A DNA stretch of 64,000 nt from the NCBI RefSeq assembly GCF_024713975.1, contig NC_091102.1, positions 11,041,001-11,105,000 of the forward strand. Reading direction: 5' to 3'. The notes below the pieces were generated by a model. That model made no database searches. It was not told the DNA's origin and worked only from the letters and a program-made list of their open reading frames with translations. A program made the translations under genes and the position numbers. Shown here one piece after another: positions 1-20,224 of the stretch (position 1 is its first letter; every line of letters begins with the position of its first letter). This DNA comes from Paralichthys olivaceus. Its lineage: Eukaryota > Chordata > Actinopteri > Pleuronectiformes > Paralichthyidae.

Positions 1-1123
1 TCTATTCATCCAGAGCGGTAGGTGAAGGTTATATTTGCCAGATAGGAGAGCGTGACGTCATTTGTTTGTCCCCAACACACCTTCACGTCCCCAAGGCTTT
101 ATCTGGATGTCATTACAACACCCAATTGCAAAACTTAACACAGTGTGTATTGTTTCATAGAACTGTGCTGTGGTTTGGTCGACATTAAAATGTATACATG
201 AGTTAAAGGGATGACAGCAGAAATATTCAATATTAGGCTTTAATATAACCAAGTGCACTCACATGAGCAACTTATCACACTCACATTTCAGCTCAATGAA
301 TGAAAGCACTCATCATATATTTTGACTGGTAATACTTAGATCATCAGAAGCTGCAAACCTATTAATCAATATTATTATTAACTGATTACTTCGTTGACAG
401 ATTGCAAGGAGTCGTGAACCGACTCTCTACATACCTGAAACATGGAGGGATCTTCCTTTTCCGCGACTATGGCAGATATGACCTCTCACAGCTCAGGTTT
501 AAGAAGGGTGAGCCTCCAAATAATAAAATAAAATACACCTCAATATAACAATTTTCTGAACTTTGCCTAATTTAATGTGTATTCTTTATGTTCTTTTAAC
601 AATTTAATACACTTAACCTTTTAATCTAATCTTTTAAAACCAGGACGGTGCTTATCAGAGCATTTCTACACACGTGGAGATGGAACCTGTGTTTACTTTT
701 TCACAAAAGGTATTATTCTGATTTTCAAGGAGAAAATAGCAGATAACAGGGCCTTAGGTCCTAAAGAGGACACTGAGATCAATTTAGGAATATGGTGGAT
801 GAGTTTATAATCTGTATTGATGATTTTTTTTTTTTAATAAATCTAAATAATAGTGATGTTTCTAGTGTTTTTTTGGGGGAGGTGGGACATGAAGTGATTA
901 TTGACCTGATTAATTTTTTTTAATCCAACCTACAGCCCTGGTGTCTGTTTTTCTATATTTCTTTACAGACGAAGTCCATGATTTATTTTCCAATGCTGGA
1001 CTGGAGGAAGTTCAGAATCTGGAGGACAGGCGACTGAAAGTGAACAGAGGAAAGAAAATTACAATGCACCGGGTTTGGATGCAGAGCAAGTACAGGAAGC
1101 CACATCCACCTCCGTCATCCTGA
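1..1123 (+). CDS. mettl8: METTL8 tRNA N3-methylcytidine methyltransferase, C-terminal exons (5' part outside window)
   Basis: Four exons remain: 1-17, 401-507, 644-709 and 969-1123, the last ending in TGA at 1121-1123. All junctions are GT-AG and phases agree: CG at 16-17 is completed by A at 401 to give Arg, and AAG G joins GA at 644. The residues run [22 protein letters not shown], then [17 protein letters not shown], then [22 protein letters not shown] and a basic tail. This is the C-terminal half of a class I SAM-dependent methyltransferase domain of the METTL2/6/8 family; the FRDYGRYD and RGDGT-YFF motifs are typical of it. METTL8 places the m3C32 mark on mitochondrial tRNAs in mammals. 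METTL8 is preferred over METTL2 because TLK1 follows immediately, as in human. No AATAAA was recognised in the 3'UTR, so the transcript end is unplaced. Confidence 0.9.
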
Positions 1124-2000
1124 CATCCCACCATGCAGAGCCAACTATATGCCTTTTTATGAACTTCGCTGTTTATTAACTGAATCCTGATAACTGCATT
1201 TTTTTTTTCAAATAAGTATGTATACAGCAACTTTTAGTCAAGCTATAAATAATGGAAGCAAGATAAAGAAAAGTGTTATACAAGATAAAAAGGCTGAACA
1301 GAAAGTAGGTCAATACCTCTTGCTGTTGATTGATTAGATATCTGTCACAATGTTAAGTTGTTATCTCACAAATCTGACCTCATTGTACCTCATTGAGTTA
1401 TCTGGTGCGTAACAACTTTTATGTAATTTTAAATTTTGGTATAAAAACTCAAATGCAGACTTGTTTGTGTGAGTACTTTCATCATGCCTAAGACAAACTG
1501 TGGTTTTATATGAGATATTAACTCAATATTAATACTAAAAAGAGTTATTATTTTTAATTGTGAGAATGTTGGCATATCATGACTAAGTCATAATTTAGAA
1601 GATGCCTAACTCTTCACATTAGTTGTTTCTGATTATATTAACACAGACAAGTATCTGAACCTTTTTCTAATATTCTCATTCCACATTTTTGTCATCACAA
1701 CTTTTTTTTTGTGGCATAAATAACCATAACTTTATTGTTTACGACCAATTTGATTTCTTATTTCATGAATTCGACCAAGTGATCATCCACAACTTGTACC
1801 TAAAACTGCACGAAGATCATTTGTGCTGCGTAAACGTTTTGTGGATCCGCTCATCTTTGCATGTTTTCTCCCTGTTGTCATTGACGTGAGGGGGAAAAAA
1901 ACACGCATCACCCTCGCGATAAGAATTTTGCACACGCTGCGTGACGTTTCATAGCCGAACCACTTGAAGACGGAGGTGTCCCTGGAGCCAGGACGCACTG
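1124..2000 (+). other. METTL8 3'UTR and METTL8-TLK1 spacer
   Basis: AT-rich sequence follows the METTL8 stop, with no open frame of note and no canonical AATAAA that I could find. From about 1900 the base composition shifts to GC- and CpG-rich, which marks the start of the TLK1 promoter region. Both genes point the same way, so this stretch must hold the METTL8 transcript end and the TLK1 upstream region. Confidence 0.5.
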
Positions 2001-2700
2001 CCGAGGTGTGGAGAGGTTCGTGTCCTACAACCAGACAATAACTCGATCATCTCACCCAGCGGCGGACGGTGTGTCCGTGTTTAAAAAACCAAAAACACCC
2101 GAGCTGCGACCATTTGCTCCTTTCCCCCGCCGCTGTGGCACATCCACCGTGCGCGCTGCCGTACCTACACACGAAAAGTAGCTTGATGAGTGTCCAAAGT
2201 AGTGGAAGTTTGGAGGGGACGCCATCTTTGGTCCCAGCTCTCCACGTCCCCAACACGGACCGTGTGTTCAGCAACAAACCGCGGCGGTGGTGGTGAAGGC
2301 CCCGGGAAGGTACCGTGAAACATTTTGAGACGCTTGTCTATTTCCTTTTTCGTCCATTGTGCGCAGGACGCCGGGGAATTGCACTTAAAAATGGAGCGAG
2401 GAAAATGTTGTGTGGCGAGAACCTGCTTCGTTAGCTAACGATACAGTGAACGCGTCGGCTCCAAAGTCCATTGAGCCTGTTTGGCTAGCTCGTAGCACCG
2501 AGGACACAGGACCGTGCTCCCGAGCCCAGGCCAGCGCACTAACCTCCGGACATATATAAACGTGCGTAATGGCGATCAAAAGCTTTAGCATAGGAGGAAG
2601 GTTAGCACTGGAGTCGGCGCATCTTTCTCTAAAACACGCTGCCGTTAGGAGAGCAAACACCAGTCAAGTTACCGAAAGACGAACAAGATCAATACATGCG
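1900..2700 (+). promoter_or_regulatory. tlk1: TLK1 CpG-rich promoter / first exon region
   Basis: The sequence turns CpG-rich and GC-rich here, against AT-rich flanks on both sides, and it surrounds the probable first exon of TLK1. This is the usual look of a vertebrate housekeeping promoter. No TATA box was assigned and the transcription start cannot be fixed from sequence alone. Confidence 0.55.
2186..2309 (+). other. tlk1: TLK1 exon 1: long-isoform N-terminus interrupted by an in-frame TGA
   Basis: ATG at 2186-2188 opens MSVQSSGSLEGTPS, which closely matches the start of the long mammalian TLK1 isoform as I recall it (MSVQSSSGSLEGPPS). The frame runs 36 codons and meets TGA at 2294-2296. 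It then continues as RPRE plus one base up to a GT donor at 2310. Joined to the acceptor at 4766 this gives RPREG-T-MEEL, against RPREG-A-MDEL in human. Both ends of the exon therefore lie in one frame, with a stop between them. The ATG context here is weak (cttgATGa), whereas the ATG at 4771 is strong (accATGg). The exon is probably 5'UTR in this animal, unless the base is an error or polymorphism. Confidence 0.6.
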
Positions 2701-4765
2701 AGCACAGATGTCGAGCAAATTCCTGGTGATGCTTACGTTGTGTGACACGATCAGCCACGAGCTGTGCATCACATAATTAACATGGATTATAAAGTGTGGT
2801 GTGTTTGCATGTGTCTGATCGTCTCAACCTTGCACAGGAGCAGTAGCTCAGCTTTAAATGGGACTATATGCACCTAACGTCAACTATGCTCCTTACATGG
2901 CTGTCTGCAAGAGATGCTAATGCACTGAATGCTAGGTAGCCTCGTTTGACCTTAGTGCAACTAAAGGAGCTAAGTGTTGATGAAAGGCTGGATGCCACAA
3001 CACACACAAAAAGATGTGTGGGATAACGGCTGCTTAGGGGTTTTCAGCATGCACACACACACACACACACACTCAAACAAATGATGCATGTTTGGTAATG
3101 TTTGTGTTGATCTCAGGTAGCTGTCACTCTTGTTGATAAAGCCTGCTTGCACCCTCATCAGTTTAAAGAGGACTTTGTAATGATGCAGAACTTTTGCTTA
3201 GTTTGGAGAATTCAAACAGCCTCAACATTCCTTTGTATTATCACTGTTGCGTGCAATGATTGAGGATTAATGTGTGATGGCTGCCTTCACCAGCACGACA
3301 CTTGTGGGCAAATGTATGGCTGTTACTATATGTACTGTCTTTGTGTGTGTGTGCCTTGAATGAATGGAGGTAATCCAACCCACCCTGCACCAGAGATTTT
3401 TAAGACTTACCAAGTGTCTGCCATAAACAGGTGGTCACTCAGCCAGGCAGCATGGAGTCAAAATGACATCCACAGCAAGGGCTGTAAGGGTTCACCCGCT
3501 TGTTCCTGCAGGGGCTTGAAAATAGATAATAGTCATGCACTGAGGCCTTCCTGGTACAAACAAAGGGAAATCCTTGAAGGCACCACATGGCCGATAATGT
3601 ATTGATGATATAAAAGTGATATTAACGTTTTGGTTGAAAGGTGAGATATGGTTCAGCCTTGTCCCTGCAAATTAAAAGTTGAACCAAAAAGCCGCAACGG
3701 GAAGGTTTTTAAATCCACAGCTTCTCATAAAGGTTAAGGGTTTTATAGTAACAGAGTAAAATGCCTTGACCGACCACACCTAGTGAATAATTTAGTGCCC
3801 ATGTTGAAGTTATGATAATGCAACAGTTAAGGAATCAGCCAATTATTTTCCATACAAGTTACACAAGGATTACAGGGAAGAGAACGTAATGCCAAGACGG
3901 TTTGTACTTGGCTCTCGAAGAGGTGCAGATGCACGAGCAGCATCCTTACTGTAGTCTTATGCAACCCAGCTGCAAAATTCATTCATACTCGAGTGCAAAA
4001 ATATTAATAGTGAGCATATTTGTGGAGAACTAATACAAGTAGGCTCTGTTGTGATTGTGTGAATTGGTTTTTGTTGTTATTTCTTATTTTACAATCTCTT
4101 TCTCTGAAATGTATTTAAAAATCCCCACCCGCTGCACTATGCTCCACAGCCCTCATTCAAAATGGTTGTCTCATTAAAAGCCAGGTTTGGTGGGCAGACC
4201 CCTCAGAGTCTGCAGCAACACCGGAGCAGAGGGAGCTCATGTAACAGTCCCACAGGAGCACAGTATTCATCATTGCCTAGCAGTTGATACATTGCTCTTG
4301 TACTCTCCTGATAATGGAGCCTGTGGTACAGAAATGCACGTTAATGTTAGGACTGATCACGCTCTGCATTTTGAGTTATAACAAATTATTTTTGATAGAT
4401 TCGTTGTTTTTGGTGAGAGTAGTATTATGCTGCTAGTAGCAGATCTGATGGCGGTAACAGGAGTGAAGTAATAATAAAAAATCCTTTTCTCTTCAGTGCT
4501 TCATAAATGTAGAATGAAAGCAGTCTTGGGAATACCACTGGGGAATGGGCATAAATTTGGTTTTGGCCTATATTCTGGTCTAGACTGAAATATTATCACC
4601 TGTCAGGGTTTGAGATCGTAAATTACATTTATCACAACTCTGCTCGAGCTCATCGCAACCGTGTCATCTGTGTTTTTTTTTTGTTTGAGTGGGCATTCAA
4701 GAGCTTCAATTAAGCTGATCCTTAAATAACTGAGGCGTACTGTGAATTATTGCTAATCCTCCCAG
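2310..4765 (+). other. TLK1 intron 1
   Basis: No exon was seen. The stretch holds a CA repeat at 3052-3072 and otherwise unremarkable AT-rich intron sequence. Short open frames here have no recognisable similarity. Confidence 0.5.
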
Positions 4766-4770
4766 GCACC

Positions 4771-12710
<7,940 letters not shown>

Positions 12711-13610
12711 CGCCATCGAACTGTGACAGAAGGGCAAACTGACCAAGTTGCTCCTACGCCCGCAGCGCTCGTGGGATAGGCAACAGCCAGAAAGGAGGGA
12801 GGAGCAGGACACAGGTGGGGAGATCTCACCTGAAACCCTCTGACCTGTGCCAGGCTTCTTCATCCTCACCAGGACTTGATTAATGGAGGGACAGTGAAGG
12901 GATGTTTTTTTAAAAAGGACATGGGTAACTGGATCTTTCGACGGTCCGACGAAAGCACTGAAACTGACAACGTACCTTGAAGAAAAAGTGACTGTGCACT
13001 CTGTTCAGATGTTGCAGATGGATAAAGCCTTAAAGAGCCGAAGGGAAACTTGGCAGCCCGCCGTTAAGATTAAATAACATGGTCCTGCCAGGGTGCAAAT
13101 GATTCAGCTGCTAGAAGTTAATATACTGTGAGGAGAGGACTGTCATTGTTAAGTAGAACTACAAAGATTTCACTGTTGATTTGGCAAAAATGTTGTTTTT
13201 TCTCTCAAATATTAGGCTTTAATTTGAGTTACTTAGCCAAGGGAATGTAATGTTGTAGCATACAAGTGGCATCTAGTGACATGTAGGTTGGGGCAGCGTA
13301 CTTAAATGCACAAAGTAACCAAATGTAGAAAAAAAAAATTACAATGTATAAAATCCTATGCAGGAATATTAATTAACAGGTAGATTGGAAGCTGTTTATG
13401 CTGTACAGGTGAATTCTCAAATTTTGAGCTGCAGCAGAAACGTGTACAAAGACAAAAAATCTCCCCCGATGTAAAACTAGTTACCTGGAGTGGTTTCATT
13501 TTGCTGCTTTGTTGCTCTTACTTTTTCAAGGGCTCTATGTTCCACTTCGGGTATAAATTGTACAGTTCTGCTAAGAGTGAATAATAAATGCCAGGAAACC
13601 TTTTTTCTCC
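12711..13610 (+). other. tlk1: TLK1 3'UTR
   Basis: About 0.9 kb follows the TGA at 12708-12710 up to a canonical polyadenylation signal. No other gene is seen in it. Confidence 0.75.
13583..13588 (+). terminator. TLK1 polyadenylation signal AATAAA
   Basis: AATAAA at this place is the first canonical signal on the plus strand in this 3'UTR that I noted. It lies before the convergent GORASP2 transcript end. Confidence 0.65.
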
Positions 13611-13819
13611 CAGTGAATAGTGTTAAGTGAATAATGTTTACATCACCCCTGAGACATTTTAGGATGCTGTATTCCAGAATTTACCTCCGTTTTCTGAGAT
13701 TATACTGATCCCATGTGGCCTTGTTCGGTACTGCATCACATGCCAAGGGATGCTCACAACATGAATTTAGATCGGCATAAAAACACAAAGCGGAGGGAGA
13801 GATAGAGAAAATACATAAG

Positions 13820-13825
13820 TTTAAT
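13820..13825 (-). terminator. GORASP2 polyadenylation signal (ATTAAA on minus strand)
   Basis: TTTAAT on the plus strand reads ATTAAA on the minus strand, about 540 bases past the GORASP2 stop. With the TLK1 signal at 13583 this leaves only about 200 bases between two converging transcripts. Confidence 0.5.
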
Positions 13826-14362
13826 CAAACAGATAATTTTTTTTTGTACAAAACAGTTAAATATTTCATGGTTACAACAGCAAGCAAACCTGCTAATATA
13901 CTGGAGAATCCCCATGAATGTAGTCATGGAGATTCAACGCTTTCACCCCCTAAAAAAAAGATGCAAAGAAACTTGAATTGCACATTAGAAAGGAACCCAT
14001 TTACCACACTTTCACGCTTGCCCAGATAACACATAATATTAAATAGTTGTGGTTTATTTAAAAAAGTTGTCCTGCAACAGATACTATATTTACTCTGCTG
14101 AGGAGTTTGAAACATTCATGTCATTTTGCTTTCACCGTCAAACCGACAGGACTACTTTTTTCTTTAGATAACCATTTCTTAGGATATCTGGCCGCTTCGC
14201 TGCATGTGTGAAAAACGCGGCCTAATTCCAGTGTCTGAGAAAGTGGAGCTCTCGCACAACAATCTTCAACAGTGTGTAGGAGCTACTTGTCCACAGAGTA
14301 GTGCAGCTAATAGACTCTGTGTGTTGTAGAGGCTTGAGAGCTAACCGACAATCTGCTCTCTG

Positions 14363-17300
14363 TTAAGAGGGGTCTACAGACATTGTGATATTTATTGATT
14401 CGGTGACGGTTGCTGATGATGAGACCGGGGTTCTAGTCAGTGACCTGTTCATCTGGAAGGTGGAAGAAGGAGACGATGTGAATTGTGTAACAGCAGGAAA
14501 TGTGTTAGCTGTGATGGGGGGAAGAACAAAGTCAGATGGAGGCAGAGTGACACCAGGAACCACACCGGGAAGGTTTAGAGGAGGAAGAAGTGGAAGACCT
14601 GTGGAGTAATACACAACATAAACAAAATCAGGACAGTGTAGGTGGAATTAAACCATAATAAAAAATACAGTACCCACATACATCTCTGTGAGGAGAGTTG
14701 AAATATATATAGTTACATATACAGTGTGATGTTTTCTATAGTTTTTGGTAAGGCTGAACAATTGACATAATCAATTATACCAAATATCAAAATCACAATA
14801 TCTAAATAGCATTCTGTTTTTATTGATAAATGTAAAATGTCACATCAAATTATGCATTGAAGTGAAAAACTAAAACTTTTCCCCACAAAAACTATTCTCA
14901 TAAAAAACTGATCTTTACTCTCTGTCAAAAATTGAAATGCTTTTTTTAATTTTAACATGTAGCCCAGTTGTAGTTTTAGGGCACCAGTGGAGTTCTGAGG
15001 CATCGATGAATAAAACCATGCTTCAGTTACACAGACGATACTTTTTTATTTCATCCTTAGATTTAATGTGGCCATGACATTTGTGGACGGTAAGAGAAAA
15101 ACGGAATTACAGACATAAAAGTTTAAGATTGTCTTGCAATTAATCCTACAACTTAAAAGTACACACCAAAAAGCAAAACTATACCTGGATGTTGTAATCG
15201 AACTCCAGAAGGCAACATTTGGCCCATGTCTGGCAAGGTGATATTGAGGTTTGGAAAATTTGGAAATGGTGGAAGACCTCCAGGTAAGTGCATTAAACCT
15301 GTACAAACATATGATATATACATATAAGACAATGTTATGTTGTTATGAGTAAGAGGAGCTACAGATTTATCCTGAAGAGCCACAAGCCCAAGAATAATTC
15401 GGACTCACCTGGTATTGTCGGAGCAGGATTGACAGACAGAGGAAGGCTTTGTGAGGAGGGGGCTTGGCTCAGCAGTGGAACTGTCGGGTCATCTGAAAAT
15501 GGTCATTATAAAACGTATTGTTGACTCCTGGCTTGTACCATTTCTTTTTGTGATTTTGTTCAGTTGTACATTTTGATTTCATTTCACATTATCTGCACAT
15601 AAAGGTAGGTCAACCTTTGAACATCAATTCAAACAGCTAATGTTAGAGAGATGATGACGTACCTGTCGGTAGATTGCTAAAGACAGCAGTCGGATTAGAG
15701 TTGACCGTCAGGCCCGAGAGAGACTGCTCTAATCCAGTCGATGCAGAAGAGGGTGACACAGCAACTGGAACGGTTGGAATGACGGCAGAGAGATGGACCT
15801 GGTGACAAAAAATTATTTTATCTCAGTTAATGCTCACAACATGTGTAACACAGATAATATCAAAATTATGGATGCAAACAATGTCTATTCTGAGGTACCT
15901 CTGTGAAGCCATCCTTAGGTGAAGAAGATTCTCCAGCAGTCTCTGCAGGGAAACTGATCTTCTTGCCCTCTGCATATGGGAAGGTAGGTATCCTGTGCAG
16001 GTAGCCATAACCAATCCCACAACCTAGACTGAGGTGAGAGAAATGCAGGGATTCTGTGAGAAGATTTCACAGAAACTTTAAAGATGAAAAGCCCAGACAT
16101 GATTTAAGAAACTGAAGGAAATCATGTGGTATCGTAGCAATTTAAAATCCTGTCCAGTCACTGATGGTTTTCAACACAAACACTGTCCATGGGTCAATGG
16201 ACAGATAAATATTTATTTCAACATTTACTAAAAAAGCAACGAGATCTAAAAACAGAATGTCTGACAGATGTTGGCATAAACTGCAAAAATAAGACCCTTA
16301 TTTTTTTAAAACAGGATTAAAGATTCATTTTCACCAAATGTGAAATAAGACATTTGAGAATACATTTTTCTAGAATCATAGTTATATAAAAATTACAAAA
16401 GTTCTGAATTCTTTCATCCTTAACGCATTACAACATCAATCAAAAACAAATCAAGATTTGAAAATAAAGAAAACTGCAGAAACAACACTGACATTAATTC
16501 CAGACAGAAATGGAAAAAAATCTGCATGAAATTATCCTGATCATTTTACATTTTTATCAGGTAAAATCATGAAAACTCAACTCTTAATTGATTATTTCTG
16601 GTCATAGTTGGAGTCAATATTTAACATCTGCACCTGAAACATTATGCTTTTATGTCACTGTATGTGCCTTAGACAAATCATTGTGTTCTTGAATTGGTTT
16701 TTATTAAAATATCAAAACAAAATTCCTGGTTTTTAACTGAGTGAAGATAAAAGTTCAGGAAGATTGTTTCCATGTCGATGGTCATACCTGCCCTCTCCGC
16801 CCCAGTCACCGTTGGGCCTGATGATGACCTCGCGGCAGTTGTCTGTGTCTGTGTTGTAGACGTACAGCTTCAGCTCCTTCCCTTCATGGGTTTCAATGAG
16901 GGAGAACAGATCCTCGCTCTGTTCAGAGAGCAGAGAAGCACGGTGACTCGCTGCCACCTTCATGTCAACACTAGCATTACATAAAGCGTCGGTAAAGTAC
17001 CTCACTAATAACGGTGTCAGCTCCTATAATGTAGTCAACGTGGGCCCTCAAACCAGCCAGGGCCGCAGGTGAGTTTGACTCTACTTCCTGTGTTATAAAA
17101 ATATCAAGTCACTTCATCTTTGAGTATTTTTATGCATCTGCTCTTTTATTTGCGACACTTACCAAGACGTGCCAGATATTTTCATTGGCTCCTTCAAAGC
17201 TGCAGAAGCGAATGCTGACGCCCAGCAGCCCCTGTCCTCCCCACATGTTGCTGGGTGTGACGGTCGTCTCCCTCACTGACATCGACTTGCTGCTGTACAG

Positions 17301-17889
17301 CAGCATCTTGATGGGCCTCTCCACGTTCACCTTCAGCAGCTCTTTCAGGGTGTCGTTGTCTCTGCTCTATCAGAGGTAAAAACATTCACATCACGTATGA
17401 GACAGAGGAAAGCAGGTCCCGCAGCTACGGGTAGTTATTCCTCTGATAGGAAACTCACCAGTCTATTGTCACATATGGAAATGATGAAATCAAAGAATGG
17501 CTCCAGGCCTGCTCGGTGACCAGGGGAATTCTCCTGCACCTGCAAAATACAGCATCATAGAGATAGGACTATAAAGCCTACATGGTGAGATGTACACAAG
17601 AGGCGGTGGTGGAAGTAGTACTTAAAACTTTACTTCTGTAAAATGACCACCTGAACAAAGTGAAGATACTCAATCACAAGTAAAATATTCTTTATCAAAC
17701 TCTACTTAAGTAATTATCATCAGCAAAGTAAACTTAAAAAGTTAGAGGACTTGGTCCCTGTGACTGATAAATTATCATATAACTTATTGGATTACTAATA
17801 TTAGTGAATCAATTCAAAGTACTATTTTACTGTTGAATGCCAACATCTGCCACATATTTACCACCTGTGTAACACTCCTTGAATGACTG

Positions 17890-17934
<45 letters not shown>

Positions 17935-19435
17935 ATCCAATTTAGATAAAATCAATATTTTGAAGAAGTTAGAAAGATGTCAAAATCTCTCTCTGATATA
18001 TTAATACCAAAATATGATCCAACTTTTGCACCCCAGATACCGATTTCCAGGTATCTGCCTGATACCAACTACCACCAACTGACTGTTTGTTGTATTGTGC
18101 CATCACAATAAGGGATTAATCTATCTATCTATGAAATCGTGCGATAAGAAAGTGAAAGTGAGAATGGCTTCTACAACAGGACAAAGGTCTAAAGGAGACC
18201 TCAAATATCCACCACCATCAAGAAAAACAACAACAGTGTTTAAGAGCCTCACAGTCACCTGACCTGGACATAAATGACCATCTGTGAGCATGTGCAACCT
18301 AAAGTGTTGAAGTGATCTGCAGGAAAGAGCTGGTAAAAATGGAGAATAAAAAGACTCCTGGCTACAAGTAGTGTTTACAAGCAGTGATATCTGCCCATCT
18401 TTTGAAAATGCCAAACCACTAATTGTTACTAATTGGAGGTCGTGTTTTCATCTGTGTTTGTTAAGATTTGCTGGATTACGCAAAACATGCTTGATGGATT
18501 ACCACAAAACTCTGTAGCACGATGTGTTATAGGTCAGGAAAGAACTAACTAATTAACTAATTAATTTGTTTGTGGTGCAGAGCTGGGAGTTTTTTTCTTT
18601 TCTTCTCACTTATTTATCATTTGAGTTGATTTCTCTGAGATTATTTCACAGATCTTCATGAAAAACAGGCGCTGATATTAATGTGAGTGTGTGTGTCTAA
18701 CTCAACATTATGTGTATTGTCCAGAGGAGAACGAACGTCCTCGTCCAACTGTGTAATAACAGGGAGGTGTAGGAGGCGTTAAAGGGAGAGTTCAACATCG
18801 GTTTGACTGTAATCCACACGTGGGAGCTCCACGCCCATTTTCCAGAAATCATGCAGTGGCTCCGCCGGTTACTCAACAAGACAACATCCAGGGCATCACC
18901 TGCACACCTCGGGACAGGAAGTCACCGCGTGTTGACAACCACTGCGCATGCGCATGTCAATAGAGGCACTGTCAAATCGATCATAATTATTGATCGTGTG
19001 AACAAGCGCGAGACGAATCAGTAGCTACGTAAAACAGCAACCAGCGTTAGAGGAATACACGCAGACATGTGAGGTCTACGTGTGAAGTATCCAGGTAAAC
19101 AGGTTAAGGGGCGTTAACTTCACTTCATTCACACAACACGACATATGACAGGTAGCTTAGCTGTTAGCCACGAGCTACACGGCTAAATAAACAACGGAAA
19201 CCTCTCCAGTTCCCATCACTCCACTTCTACTGAACTATGACGAGCTTGTTATTATTCACCAGTGAGGTTTGAACACTCGTGTGTGATGGTCCTCCCCCAG
19301 GTCTCTGCAGCTGACAGCAGGTAACAAAAGGAGCTAACGCAGTAAACAATGAAAACAACACGTGTCTCTTACTCTGAGGACGTGGTAGCCTTCAGTTCCT
19401 CCTCCGGGTATCTCGACGCTCTGGGAGCCCCCCAT
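14363..19435 (-). CDS. gorasp2: Golgi reassembly-stacking protein 2 (GRASP55), complete
   Basis: Exons in transcript order: 19435-19373, 17539-17459, 17366-17163, 17087-17001, 16918-16788, 16028-15899, 15798-15663, 15492-15409, 15277-15185, 14598-14363. All splice sites are GT-AG and all phases agree, giving 414 residues (human about 452). The protein opens [20 protein letters not shown]; Gly2 is the N-myristoylation site that anchors the family to Golgi membranes. Two PDZ-like GRASP domains fill about residues 1-205, with landmarks [56 protein letters not shown] and [14 protein letters not shown]. The rest is a Pro/Ser/Thr-rich tail, expected to be disordered and phospho-regulated. The protein links Golgi cisternae and acts in unconventional secretion. 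The start has a strong Kozak context. GRASP55 rather than GRASP65 is favoured by sequence and by the TLK1/GAD1 neighbours. Confidence 0.95.
17600..17870. mobile_element. Probable copy of the GGTGGTGGAAG MITE family
   Basis: It opens gcggtggtggaagtagtacttaaa and carries the ctctacttaag and ttttactgttg blocks typical of a fish hAT-like miniature element. A more complete relative with both ends lies at 58588-59017. The right end is not clear. It sits in GORASP2 intron 1. Confidence 0.5.
17894..17930. repeat. TA microsatellite in GORASP2 intron 1
   Basis: An uninterrupted run of alternating T and A about 37 bases long lies in GORASP2 intron 1. Confidence 0.95.
18435..18690 (+). repeat. Diverged LINE-like fragment in GORASP2 intron 1
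   Basis: Blocks gttttcatctgtgtttgtt, ggattacgcaaaacatg, ttgatggattaccac and agatcttcatgaaaa follow the same order as the copies at 29230 and 27140. The copy is strongly decayed. Confidence 0.5.
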
Positions 19436-19449
19436 GTTTCCCTGAATGC

Positions 19450-19482
<33 letters not shown>

Positions 19483-19700
19483 TGTGTGTGTGTCTGTGTG
19501 TCCGGGTGTTAGCGGCAGCAGGAAGCGGCTCTCCTCCGGTTCATGTCCGTGTGACAGCGCTGTGTTTCCGGCGGCTCCTGACTTCTGACCACTTCCGCTT
19601 GAGCAGCAGCAGCATCAGATCTGTGTGGAGGCTCAGAGGCGACAGGATGAGACTTGATTCATCCAGGTTTAATTAGAGACAGGTCTGATTATAGATTTTA
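19436..19700 (-). promoter_or_regulatory. gorasp2: GORASP2 5'UTR/promoter region with GT/CA repeat
   Basis: A GT-rich dinucleotide run at 19452-19502 (CA on the transcribed strand) begins only 17 bases upstream of the start codon. A moderately GC-rich block to about 19640 follows. This must include the 5'UTR or core promoter. The transcription start cannot be placed. Confidence 0.6.
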
Positions 19701-19864
19701 TGTTTGCTGCTTTGTAAAGCTGGATTGTCAGATGTCTCCAGGGCCCCACACCCTCAGGGACAATAACATCAGATAAGTAAAAAAAACATCTGGTGTTTAA
19801 TCATGTTCCTAAATATGCTTGTGTTATTATCCAATGACAGACACTAAGAAAACCTGATGAAAGT

Positions 19865-20120
19865 GAAAGAGAGATAAGATAAAAATGTATTAATCCACAC
19901 ACTGGGGAAATTCACTTGTCACAGCAGCAGACAAGTCAGAATGAGGTAGACAAGAGAATGAAATTAATAAAGCAAATTAAATAAAAAATACAGAATATGT
20001 ACACAATACACAATTTCACTGTAGAAATTAAATTCATTAAAAGTTATTGAGTAAAGGTTATAGAAGAGTTATTGACTGCTTAGTCCATGACAGTATAATA
20101 ACTTTATTTATCATTATTTA
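19865..20120. repeat. Teleost interspersed repeat (tattaatcc / ggggaaattc type)
   Basis: The blocks tattaatccacacactggggaaattcact, cagcagcagacaagtcag and acagaatatgtacacaata have the order of a repeat common in fish, which usually opens with a ttattgatccc motif. No coding potential is seen. Confidence 0.5.
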
Positions 20121-20224
20121 AAGACCAGACAATTTTACCTCTTGAAAAAAAACATGTCTTATTCTACTACTTTGCTTGTTTACATTGAATTTTTTAGCTG
20201 CACAGAACAACACCAAGATTCTCA

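Noticed and set aside
2069..2296. Upstream extension of the TLK1 exon 1 frame (75 codons)
   Set aside because: The extension before ATG 2186 has no similarity to TLK1 and lies in the CpG-rich leader.
18120..18135. Short CTAT tandem units as a microsatellite
   Set aside because: Only about four units are present, too few to call a repeat feature with value.
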